Shown here: positions 7,293 to 13,367 of the stretch, in pieces
Numbering within the stretch: position 1 is the stretch's first letter
Layout of the letters: every line of letters begins with the position of its first letter
Assembly: GCA_021845155.1 (NCBI GenBank)
Contig: JAKBSB010000018.1
Coordinates: 1 to 13,367 of the forward strand
DNA length: 13,367 bases
DNA from: Thermoplasmata archaeon
Lineage (GTDB): Archaea; Thermoplasmatota; Thermoplasmata; Thermoplasmatales; Thermoplasmataceae
Reading direction: 5' to 3'
Program-made: the position numbers and the translations under genes
The notes under the pieces: generated by a model
What the model was told of the DNA's origin: nothing
Databases searched by the model: none
The model's input: only the letters and a program-made list of their open reading frames with translations

Positions 7293-8267
7293 TTACTTTA
7301 ATTTCTTTAAAGATATGAAATGTCTGGTTAATGATCTATGCTGTCTTACGGAAGTTTGGCTGACCATCTCAAATAGTCCCGTAGAATATTCCAGCATCTT
7401 TAAATCAGAAATCACAACTGCGCAGTATGCATCTTTCTTAAGTAGATCGTGGAATTTAATGAACGCTTTTTCATAAAGTTCCTCAATGCTGTAATTTTTA
7501 ATCTCTGCGCTTCTTCCATATGGAAGATCGGTAGCGATGCCATCAAAGTATTCATCCGGTCCCAGTGTGGAGAAATCACCATGTATTATCCTCGAATCTT
7601 TTATTTTCATGTATTTAAGGTTCAGTCTTGAACCCAGTACCATGTTCAGGGATGCATCATTTCCCACGGATCTCCTTCCCGTGAAGGATGCTTCGATCAG
7701 TATCCCCCCTGTTCCACAGAATGGATCAATTATGATTCCTCCCATCGGGGCACGAGTCAGATTAACCAGGAATCTCGCATATTTGGGGTGAAGCGAAACC
7801 GGGGAAAAGAATGGCCTCATCGGTGCACGCCGCAGTTCGAACTCTTTAATTGAACGTTCATATTTGACAAGGCAAAGGTACCATTTTCCGGAATGTACGA
7901 TTCGTATAAAGAAATCAGGATTTTTGAAAGAAACTCTACCCTTCCCATTAAGCAAATCTCCAAGGAAAGGCTCAACTCTCTGATCATGGCATTTACCTGA
8001 ATCCCAGAACCTCACGAAAAATTTTCCAGGCGGGAGTTCAGCATCCCTGAACTGTCCAGGTTCATCTGCTGTCATAAGAACCATGGAAATTCTATTAACA
8101 AAAGCACATACTTCAAGGCTTCTGTAATTTCCAGATATTAGGGAGAAATATGGATTATCTTCCAGCACTTCAAAATCATTAAAGGTCCCTCTTACTGCTT
8201 CTAATTCATTAAGGAAAGCTGAAGGGTTTTCCCTGCTTTTCTCCAGAAGAAAAAGGTTATTGTGCAT
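7293..8267 (-). CDS. trmG10: tRNA (guanine-N2-)-dimethyltransferase, Trm-G10 type
   Basis: A 324-residue THUMP-containing methyltransferase that uses S-adenosylmethionine to methylate N2 of guanosine, most likely G10 in tRNA. The N-terminal half (about 1-140) holds the poorly conserved THUMP region that binds tRNA; a THUMP-like core is visible around 82-135. The C-terminal half is a Rossmann-fold methyltransferase with motif I DPFCGTGG (181-188) and motif IV DLPYGRS (247-253). Exocyclic-amine methylases usually read (D/N)PPY here, so the second residue is Leu, but Asp, Pro and Tyr are kept. The Asp favours Trm-G10 over the related Trm14, which normally has Asn. The ATG directly follows the rpoL stop codon (TAGATG), so the two are almost surely one transcript. 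No terminator was recognised between its stop codon and the separate grpE promoter region. Confidence 0.88.
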   Translation of the reverse strand: MHNNLFLLEKSRENPSAFLNELEAVRGTFNDFEVLEDNPYFSLISGNYRSLEVCAFVNRISMVLMTADEPGQFRDAELPPGKFFVRFWDSGKCHDQRVEPFLGDLLNGKGRVSFKNPDFFIRIVHSGKWYLCLVKYERSIKEFELRRAPMRPFFSPVSLHPKYARFLVNLTRAPMGGIIIDPFCGTGGILIEASFTGRRSVGNDASLNMVLGSRLNLKYMKIKDSRIIHGDFSTLGPDEYFDGIATDLPYGRSAEIKNYSIEELYEKAFIKFHDLLKKDAYCAVVISDLKMLEYSTGLFEMVSQTSVRQHRSLTRHFISLKKLK

Positions 8268-8573
8268 CTAATTCTTTTGATTTTCTTGAGATTTTTTAAT
8301 TTCCTTTGCCAGATCTGCATCAAGGTTTTCGTAAATCTTGCTCAGTTTCTTTATTGATCTTTTAACTGCTGCCTGAGGTTTTCCAGTCTTTACCTTTACA
8401 TAAATTTTGGGATTGTCGATAATTGGGTGTTTAATGTAATATCTTGCCTCTTCAACCTGTTCGTCGCGTATAAGTTCATCGGCCAGCGGCCTTAATATAG
8501 TGTTGTCATAATTTATCATTTCCATGGTTATGCTGTTCTTTTCCTTTGACACCACTTTCAATTTGGAATCCAT
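8268..8573 (-). CDS. rpoL: DNA-directed RNA polymerase subunit L (Rpo11)
   Basis: The 101-residue protein matches archaeal RNA polymerase subunit L, homologous to eukaryotic Rpb11 and to half of the bacterial alpha dimer. With subunit D it forms the platform on which the enzyme assembles. The family pattern is visible as D-N-T-I-L in place of the common DHTLLN (23-27), the ADEL helix (31-34), YYIKHPIIDNPKIYVK (45-60), and a C-terminal helix that packs against subunit D (about 66-92). The tail from about 93 is lysine-rich and likely disordered. It leads a two-gene unit with trmG10 and has an AT-rich box 25.5 bp upstream of the ATG. The neighbouring divergent region carries a transposase relic. 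Confidence 0.92.
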   Translation of the reverse strand: MDSKLKVVSKEKNSITMEMINYDNTILRPLADELIRDEQVEEARYYIKHPIIDNPKIYVKVKTGKPQAAVKRSIKKLSKIYENLDADLAKEIKKSQENQKN

Positions 8574-8594
8574 ATGGACAGGTATAAAGTATCC

Positions 8595-8602
8595 ATATTT
8601 AT
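8595..8602 (-). promoter_or_regulatory. TATA-like box of rpoL
   Basis: ATAAATAT on the minus strand is centred 25.5 bp before the rpoL ATG. It is less canonical than the grpE box, but the distance is the same as for the other leaderless genes. A TTTATACC at 8581-8588 is too close to the start to serve it. Confidence 0.5.
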
Positions 8603-8708
8603 TCTTTTATGGTAATGTACAGTTAATTTTGAAATTTAACTTTCCGAAGTTGCATTTGGAGGCAACAAATTTGATTCAAGCATTGTGGCCAGTTACTCGT
8701 TAGGGTAA

Positions 8709-9032
8709 ATTGCATGCTGGAGATTTCCCTCTATAAAATTCTCTCTAAGAAGTTGGGAACACCTCTGTGTTCCAATCCTACATGATATAGATGAAGGTGA
8801 ATCCCGATTGTACGCAGACAGGGATGCGTGCAAAGTGGTCACAGATACCCATGATGAGGCACTGTTGAAATCGGTAACGAACATAATACCCGGTAATGGG
8901 TTCTCACAGAACCACCCGGACCGTGAGGAACGAAGGCGAAAACGAAAAAAAATTGAGAACCTCCGTTTAACTTGGGGGAGTAGGTCAGAAACCATGGAGA
9001 AATTATTTAAATACGCTCAACAGATATATTAG
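8709..9032 (+). pseudogene. decayed C-terminal end of an IS5-like DDE transposase
   Basis: An open frame of about 107 codons runs from just after a TAA at 8706 to a stop at 9030-9032. It has no ATG start and no ribosome binding site. The part from about 8805 resembles the end of IS5-type transposases. LYADRDA corresponds to the family's ADkGY around the second catalytic Asp. GFSQNHPDREERRRKRKKI corresponds to the G-(F/Y)-x-x-(H/R)-P-L-x-x-x-E-x-x-R-N-R-x-I region. LRLTWGSRSETMEKL follows with the same spacing as the segment that normally carries the catalytic Glu in VE-x-x-F-G. Here the Glu position reads Gly (GGG, one base from GAG). The N-terminal two-thirds, including the first Asp, is missing, so it cannot be active. 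The match was judged by eye from memory of the family. A genus-specific small protein or chance open frame is the alternative. Confidence 0.5.
9005..9012 (+). promoter_or_regulatory. TATA box of the 308-residue gene
   Basis: ATTTAAAT is centred 26.5 bp upstream of the ATG at 9035, which predicts a leaderless transcript. It lies within the last codons of the transposase-like relic, so the gene's core promoter may have come from the old insertion element. Confidence 0.65.
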
Positions 9033-9034
9033 AT

Positions 9035-9961
9035 ATGTTATTCCCCGAATTTGATAAAAAACTTGATATGAAAGGAACTTTTTCCTTTTCACTGGACACT
9101 GACCTCAATGAAATAACCAGAAAATTTGGAATAAAAATAATAGCAAGGATCAGAAGACATAAAGATAGTGCGAAGGCGGTACTGAATATACCTTACAGTG
9201 ATGGGAAAACAACAGAATTGAGTGAAAAGCTTAAAAAATTCAACCCCAAAACAGGGAATGATGGTTTTCTCGCTTCTCTGGACATCACCAGATCAAAATT
9301 CCTGGATTCTTTTTCAAACTTTGTGAATATCCCTTCAGTCATAGTGGATGCAGTCCTGATAGAAGATGGCCTGACAAGGGTTTATTTCAGGTTTCACAGA
9401 TCTGCATCCAAAAACATCTCTAATTCGTTTGCTTCAGACTGGAGCCGGTATGATATGTTCAGCATAGAACTTCTGGGCCCAAACGATGGCTATGAGGAAT
9501 CATTCAGGACAATCAGCAGAAAAGTTTCATTATATTCTGTAGAGGTAAAATGCAGAGTTCCGGGCAATGATATGGATATAACTGGAGATATTGCAATGTC
9601 AACTTTTGGCAGCACCTGGGAGAGAGAGGTCAAGTATCTGATTGCAGGAAACATCCAGGCAATTTATTACGATAATCATTCGCTTCTGAAGAATGACAGC
9701 AAAGATGTTGTTGAAATCTCCACATCTGAAGGTATTTACCAGGCCACCTTTATCAATCCCATTATTGAATATTACATACGTGAAGCTGAAAACAGGCAGA
9801 TAGTTACACTTGCGCTTCCCCAGAGGCTTGTTGGAAACCAGTTTTCTTTCGACGTAGTCATTCCCAAGATGCAGCTGACAGAATTTTACTCGTTGATCTT
9901 TGAATCCTTCAAGAAATTTCCTGACTGGAAGATGGAACTGGGGCATATTGTCCCATTATAG
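9035..9961 (+). CDS. protein of unknown function, 308 residues
   Basis: I do not recognise a family. The protein is predicted soluble: no signal peptide, no membrane segment, no cysteine cluster. It looks like an alternating alpha/beta protein. Notable local features are a basic strand near 35-45 (KIIARIRRHKDSAK), an aromatic-basic stretch RVYFRFHRS near 114-122, and a C-terminal region with VTLALPQRLVG and a hydrophobic helix FYSLIFESF. The reading frame is coherent over its full length, with codon use like the neighbours, and it has its own well-placed TATA box. It is therefore a real gene and not a shadow. It is the only plus-strand gene in the window. Its stop codon directly abuts the stop of the convergent transporter gene with no spacer. 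A lineage-restricted protein is likely; no function is proposed. Confidence 0.8.
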   Translation: MLFPEFDKKLDMKGTFSFSLDTDLNEITRKFGIKIIARIRRHKDSAKAVLNIPYSDGKTTELSEKLKKFNPKTGNDGFLASLDITRSKFLDSFSNFVNIPSVIVDAVLIEDGLTRVYFRFHRSASKNISNSFASDWSRYDMFSIELLGPNDGYEESFRTISRKVSLYSVEVKCRVPGNDMDITGDIAMSTFGSTWEREVKYLIAGNIQAIYYDNHSLLKNDSKDVVEISTSEGIYQATFINPIIEYYIREAENRQIVTLALPQRLVGNQFSFDVVIPKMQLTEFYSLIFESFKKFPDWKMELGHIVPL

Positions 9962-11203
9962 TTATTTCCATACCTGGATGTTCTGCGGCAAAGCGACTCT
10001 TTTTCTGTAAGATTTTCCCATAAATAAATACGCCATCGCTACCACAAAGGTCCCGGCAGCGAATATAAACCAGAATTCTGACAGTTTCTCACTCAGGTAT
10101 GATAAAAGAAAAAGTCCTATTATTGCTCCAAGAAAAGCCCCAAAACTTGTAACCAGGTTGTACATCCCAATATAGGTTCCGCGTTTGTCCGCAGGTGAAA
10201 GTGTCGTGATAATTGTCTGTGTTGTGGGGGCAAGGAAATCCTCACCAATTGTCATTATGGACATGACAACCAGGAAGAAGATAAGGTTCCCTGAAAATGC
10301 AGTGAGGACAAAGCCTCCTGCATAATATACAAGCCCAACACCACGCCACTCCATGGGGGTGAAGTGTCTGTTCATGAACGAAAGTATAGGAAGCTGCGTA
10401 ATCACGACCAGAGCACCATTAAGTGCGTAAATATATCCTATATATGTGATCGGAAGATCTTTAAAATCAAATATGTAGAGTGTTAGGGTGGATCCTCTCT
10501 GCCTTGTAAAAAAAGCCAGAAACAGACCTACTATTGTAAATAAGAGAAAAAATTTGTCCAGTTTGAAGGAAAATCTTTCTTTCACCGGTTTTCCTGCTAA
10601 TTTCTTCGGGAAATATGTTTCACTGACTGAATAGTAGAGTATGACAAGTTCCACAACAGTGGAAATGGCAGCTACGAGAAATATGTACTGGAACCCGAAA
10701 ACCGCAAGAAATCCTCCAATCAACGGTCCTGCGGCGGCACCAAGATTTGCCATGAGCCTGAGATAAGTATAACCGGTAAGTCTCCTGGAAATACTTGTAA
10801 GATCTGCCACTGCAGCCTCTATTGCCGGGTATTGAAGAGCATTGATGATTATGGTGAGGTACCAGGCAGCTATGAGATAGATAATATCAAGTCTGTCCTG
10901 AATTACAAAAAACATGATCAGATAAAAGAATGCAGCGGGTATGGGTATAATTATGAGAAAAAATCTTCTCCCAACCCGGTCTGTCCACTTGCCTGCATTA
11001 TACTGGACAAGGGACATCATCAGAGTAGCCAGGCCCTGTATTACTCCTATCAGTATAAACGAAAGGTGATAGAATTCGAGTAGGATTATGGGAAGGAATA
11101 TGAAAGATGAAACCCGGCCAAGAGCTCTGATGAATCTTGTGAAAGCCAGAAACCATATTCTTCGATCAATCTTACTATCATCTATGTTGTTTTCCATTCT
11201 CAT
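9962..11203 (-). CDS. major facilitator superfamily transporter, 12-helix drug-efflux-like
   Basis: A membrane transporter of about 413 residues with the pattern of twelve hydrophobic helices in two halves of six, separated by a basic cytoplasmic loop around residues 195-215. Motif A of the superfamily, GKWTDRVGRR, sits at 71-80 in the loop after helix two. A second-half counterpart before helix eight is degenerate. The general shape fits proton-coupled efflux carriers such as the MdtG/MdtH type; the substrate is unknown. The start is ambiguous: a GTG at 11209 immediately follows the upstream stop (TAGGTG), with ATGs at 11203 and 11197. The AGGTG reads as a ribosome binding site, so one of the ATGs is more likely, and 11203 is given here. 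It directly follows the DHA2 transporter gene, so the two are probably co-transcribed. Confidence 0.88.
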   Translation of the reverse strand: MRMENNIDDSKIDRRIWFLAFTRFIRALGRVSSFIFLPIILLEFYHLSFILIGVIQGLATLMMSLVQYNAGKWTDRVGRRFFLIIIPIPAAFFYLIMFFVIQDRLDIIYLIAAWYLTIIINALQYPAIEAAVADLTSISRRLTGYTYLRLMANLGAAAGPLIGGFLAVFGFQYIFLVAAISTVVELVILYYSVSETYFPKKLAGKPVKERFSFKLDKFFLLFTIVGLFLAFFTRQRGSTLTLYIFDFKDLPITYIGYIYALNGALVVITQLPILSFMNRHFTPMEWRGVGLVYYAGGFVLTAFSGNLIFFLVVMSIMTIGEDFLAPTTQTIITTLSPADKRGTYIGMYNLVTSFGAFLGAIIGLFLLSYLSEKLSEFWFIFAAGTFVVAMAYLFMGKSYRKRVALPQNIQVWK

Positions 11204-11209
11204 TAACAC

Positions 11210-12631
11210 CTAAACTGTAGAATCATTCTTTTTTATAAGCAAGGAAGGAACGATAGCAGCGGCCAACATCACTATTCCTATTATGTAAACATAATGTATC
11301 GAAGCTATGAAGTCTGAAACCCAAGGTGCATTGCCCTGTACAGCTGACCCCACAAAAATGGACTTTAACTGGGTCAGGGGAGTACCTATGGCAATAACAA
11401 GAAATGCTATTCCTGTACTGAATGTTCTCCCAACATTGTTCATTGTAGCACTCATTCCCGAAGCAACCCCTCTATAACGCGGGGGAGAACCACTCATTAT
11501 TCCACTCCGGTTTGGCGAGGCAAAGAACCCCATTCCCACTCCAACAAACACCAGCGGGACAAGTAACTGTGTAAAAGAGATTGTATAACCTATCAGGCTC
11601 AAAAGCGCGAAACCTATTATGGACGTGACAAGCCCCAGAACTGCGAAGAACCGCTGCCCATATCTGTCAGAAAGAAACCCGCTGATTGGCCCAATTATTG
11701 CAAGCGATGCGGACATCGGCACCAGAAATATGCCGGCAACCAGGGGTGTGAGCCTCATGGTAGGTCCCTGCAGGTAGAAAACAAGCACGATTGTTACAGC
11801 TCCATTGGCCAGAGCATTCAATAAAAGTGCAAGGCTTCCATAACTGAACGCCTTGACCTTGAAAAGCGACATGTTGAACATTGGGTACCTGGACCTTATT
11901 TCTACTATTACGAAAAATACGATCAGGGTCACTCCGACCAGGATCATCAGCAATGCGTATAGGCCGCTGAGCGAACCAAGTGAGTAAACAGTTATTGCTA
12001 CAAGTATGAGTGCAAGGCCACCTGCGAATGTAAAGTTTCCAGTTAGATCAATTCTCTGTCCTTTTTCAATTGTGGCCAGTTCCCTCAGCTTGAAATGTGA
12101 CCACAGGCTGGCAAAGATTCCAATTGGTATATTTACCCAGAAAATTGACCTCCAGCCAAGCAGTGAAACAAGAAACCCACCGAATACAAGCCCCATTGCC
12201 GCCCCAAAAACTATGGCCACCTGGTTTGTTCCAAGTGCTTTGCCTCTCTCATTTACTGGAAATGCGTCTGTAATAATTGCTGCACTGTTTGAGAACAGGA
12301 ATGCTGCTCCGATTCCCTGTATCATCCTGAATGAGATTAGCTCAACTGGAGTGAAAGATACGCTGCAGAGAGCCGAACCAACCGTAAAAATTATAAATCC
12401 AAGATTGTAAAGTTTTACTCTTCCAAACATGTCAGCAAGTCTTCCGAAACTGACGAGAATTGCTGCAGTGATGAGCTGGTATCCTATGAGAATCCAAATC
12501 AGATCCAGCAATGTAGTACCGGGAAGCTGTCTTGCAATTGTTGGAAGAGCTATCAGAACAATATTTGTGTCAAGTGAAGACATTAAAACTCCAAGTGTTG
12601 TATTGCTCAAAACAGTCCATTTGTATTGCAT
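11210..12631 (-). CDS. major facilitator superfamily transporter, DHA2 (14-helix) drug-efflux type
   Basis: A 473-residue transporter with about fourteen predicted helices, the size and plan of the DHA2 family (EmrB/QacA relatives), which exports drugs or other amphipathic compounds in exchange for protons. Helix one carries the family motif as LDTNIVLIALP (20-30), with the Asp that is characteristic of DHA2. Motif A is GRLADMFGR (63-71) and motif B is RMIQGIGAAF (102-111) with its conserved Arg. The G-rich motif C region leads into GWRSIFWVNIPIG (159-171), a hallmark of this family. The actual substrate cannot be inferred; many such proteins in acidophiles lack known substrates. It is followed without a gap by the 12-helix transporter and preceded by a weak promoter. 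No transcriptional regulator gene is adjacent in the window. Confidence 0.92.
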   Translation of the reverse strand: MQYKWTVLSNTTLGVLMSSLDTNIVLIALPTIARQLPGTTLLDLIWILIGYQLITAAILVSFGRLADMFGRVKLYNLGFIIFTVGSALCSVSFTPVELISFRMIQGIGAAFLFSNSAAIITDAFPVNERGKALGTNQVAIVFGAAMGLVFGGFLVSLLGWRSIFWVNIPIGIFASLWSHFKLRELATIEKGQRIDLTGNFTFAGGLALILVAITVYSLGSLSGLYALLMILVGVTLIVFFVIVEIRSRYPMFNMSLFKVKAFSYGSLALLLNALANGAVTIVLVFYLQGPTMRLTPLVAGIFLVPMSASLAIIGPISGFLSDRYGQRFFAVLGLVTSIIGFALLSLIGYTISFTQLLVPLVFVGVGMGFFASPNRSGIMSGSPPRYRGVASGMSATMNNVGRTFSTGIAFLVIAIGTPLTQLKSIFVGSAVQGNAPWVSDFIASIHYVYIIGIVMLAAAIVPSLLIKKNDSTV

Positions 12632-12653
12632 TTAATAATCTCACACATCGATC

Positions 12654-12662
12654 GGTAATACT
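12654..12662 (-). promoter_or_regulatory. possible TATA-like box of the transporter pair
   Basis: AGTATTACC on the minus strand is centred about 27 bp upstream of the ATG at 12631, the same distance as the stronger boxes in this window. The match to a TATA box is poor. A CGATCG palindrome directly downstream could be a regulator site, but this is weak. Confidence 0.3.
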
Positions 12663-12766
12663 TATTTTGTTCGGTGAAGATTTTCTGCATCTTTAACCAA
12701 AAGAGTGTGGAGAGAATGCCAGTGCAAATTGAATATCACATCTTCCCGAATTTGATGAAAATAAGA

Positions 12767-13367
12767 TCAGAGTGATATTTTTGTGTTTAGCCAGTTATTG
12801 TTCAATCTTTCTATTTTTGTTCTGTACCTTGAATACAGAAGTCCCAGTTCAGATGAATCTATCCCCTGTTTAAGGTATGACTTTCCTTCAATCTCCTCCA
12901 CAAGATCCAGGGATTTCAGGATATCAATTTTCTCACCTTTCCAGAGAAATCCGGACAGTTCCCTTTTTTTGTTTTTTTCAAGCTGATATATCAACGCTCT
13001 GATCGTTCTTCCAATAGTAAGGTTTTCAAAATCTTTACCTGAACTTAATTCTGCAAATACATCTTTCAATTTGCTTTGGATCAATGTGTAAAGTTCCAGG
13101 TCCCGTTCGCTTGAAAAAGAGGTGGATGGTATTATGGAAACCGGATAGGCATTTCTGTCACTGTCAAATCCACAAACCAGATGAAATAGGTAATCTCTAC
13201 CCAGAATGTCACTGAGCATACGATCCGTTATTGCTTCAACGCCGCTCTCAACAAGCCTCATCATATAGTCTGGCATGAAATCATCCGGAATCATCAGGTC
13301 ATTTTTAACAGTCAGTATGGAATCAGATAAGGTGGGAATGTCCTCCGTCTTTTCTATTGATCTACCT
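12767..13367 (-). CDS. protein of unknown function, C-terminal part (runs off right edge)
   Basis: The reading frame is open from the right edge of the window down to its stop at 12767, giving 199 visible residues. An internal ATG at 13294 exists, but the frame continues upstream of it without a stop and with protein-like composition (GRSIEKTEDIPTLSDSI), so the true start is probably outside the window. I do not recognise the family. The visible part is predicted soluble and mostly helical. A compact segment near its end (ELSGFLWKGEKIDILKSLDL followed by VEEIEGKSYLKQG) has the shape of a small winged-helix-like unit, but this is a guess. The last 40 residues are basic and helical. A 135-bp spacer separates it from the transporter pair, which has its own weak promoter. 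Confidence 0.7.
   Translation of the reverse strand, partial: GRSIEKTEDIPTLSDSILTVKNDLMIPDDFMPDYMMRLVESGVEAITDRMLSDILGRDYLFHLVCGFDSDRNAYPVSIIPSTSFSSERDLELYTLIQSKLKDVFAELSSGKDFENLTIGRTIRALIYQLEKNKKRELSGFLWKGEKIDILKSLDLVEEIEGKSYLKQGIDSSELGLLYSRYRTKIERLNNNWLNTKISL

Larger units (their letters stand above)
8574..9034. other. divergent intergenic region between rpoL and the 308-residue gene
   Basis: Besides the two promoters and the transposase relic, this stretch carries several short hairpins. These are 8753-8775 (TTGGGAACAC/GTGTTCCAA, one bulged G), 8809-8832 (8-bp stem with one G-U pair) and 8899-8913 (GGTTCT-CAC-AGAACC, perfect). I recognise no known structured RNA here. In particular, the RNase P, SRP and tRNA hallmarks were looked for and not found. 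Confidence 0.5.

Noticed and set aside
8740..9000. Hairpin-rich stretch as a known structured RNA (RNase P RNA, SRP RNA)
   Set aside because: The conserved RNase P core sequences and the SRP helix 8 motif are absent; the stretch is better explained by the transposase-like frame.
9044..9060. CCCGAATTTGAT repeated at about 12745-12756 and at the start of the 308-residue gene
   Set aside because: A shared 12-mer is expected about five times by chance in a window of this size, and the flanks do not align.

Overview
This window looks like a piece of a thermoplasmatalean archaeal genome (Thermoplasma/Ferroplasma/Cuniculiplasma relatives). The archaeal markers are ribosomal protein S17e, RNA polymerase subunit L and a THUMP-type tRNA methyltransferase. 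They sit beside a bacterial-type grpE-dnaK-dnaJ operon, which is known from Thermoplasmatales. Base composition is moderate, somewhat AT-rich. TATA-like boxes lie about 26 bp upstream of the first codon of most operon-leading genes, which implies leaderless mRNAs. The genus cannot be fixed from sequence reading alone.

Layout, left to right. 1-1642 (minus): a two-gene acyl-CoA unit, thiolase followed by a 3-hydroxyacyl-CoA dehydrogenase that runs off the left edge, with overlapping stop and start codons. 1643-1967: non-coding, with inverted repeats and an oligo-T terminator. 1968-3531 (minus): S17e, a UspA-like stress protein and a small five-helix membrane protein, each with its own promoter. 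3589-7125 (minus): the Hsp70 chaperone operon grpE-dnaK-dnaJ. 7293-8573 (minus): rpoL followed immediately by a Trm-G10-type tRNA methyltransferase. 8574-9034: a mostly non-coding divergent region that contains what reads as the decayed C-terminal end of an IS5-like transposase. 9035-9961 (plus): an unrecognised 308-residue protein. 9962-12631 (minus): two adjoining major-facilitator transporters, one 14-helix DHA2 type and one 12-helix type. 12767-13367 (minus): the 3' part of an unrecognised gene that continues past the right edge.

How the parts relate: GrpE, DnaK and DnaJ form the folding machine. The small membrane-protein gene just downstream of dnaJ has its own promoter, yet that promoter closely resembles the grpE promoter (same TATA box and a nearly identical 15-bp element ending in the start codon). 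A 14-bp palindrome covers the predicted grpE transcription start. Together these suggest a small co-regulated stress set. The rest of the window is housekeeping (ribosome, RNA polymerase, tRNA modification), fatty-acid or acetoacetyl-CoA metabolism and efflux. No CRISPR array, rRNA or convincing tRNA was seen. All family calls come from motif reading, with no database search.
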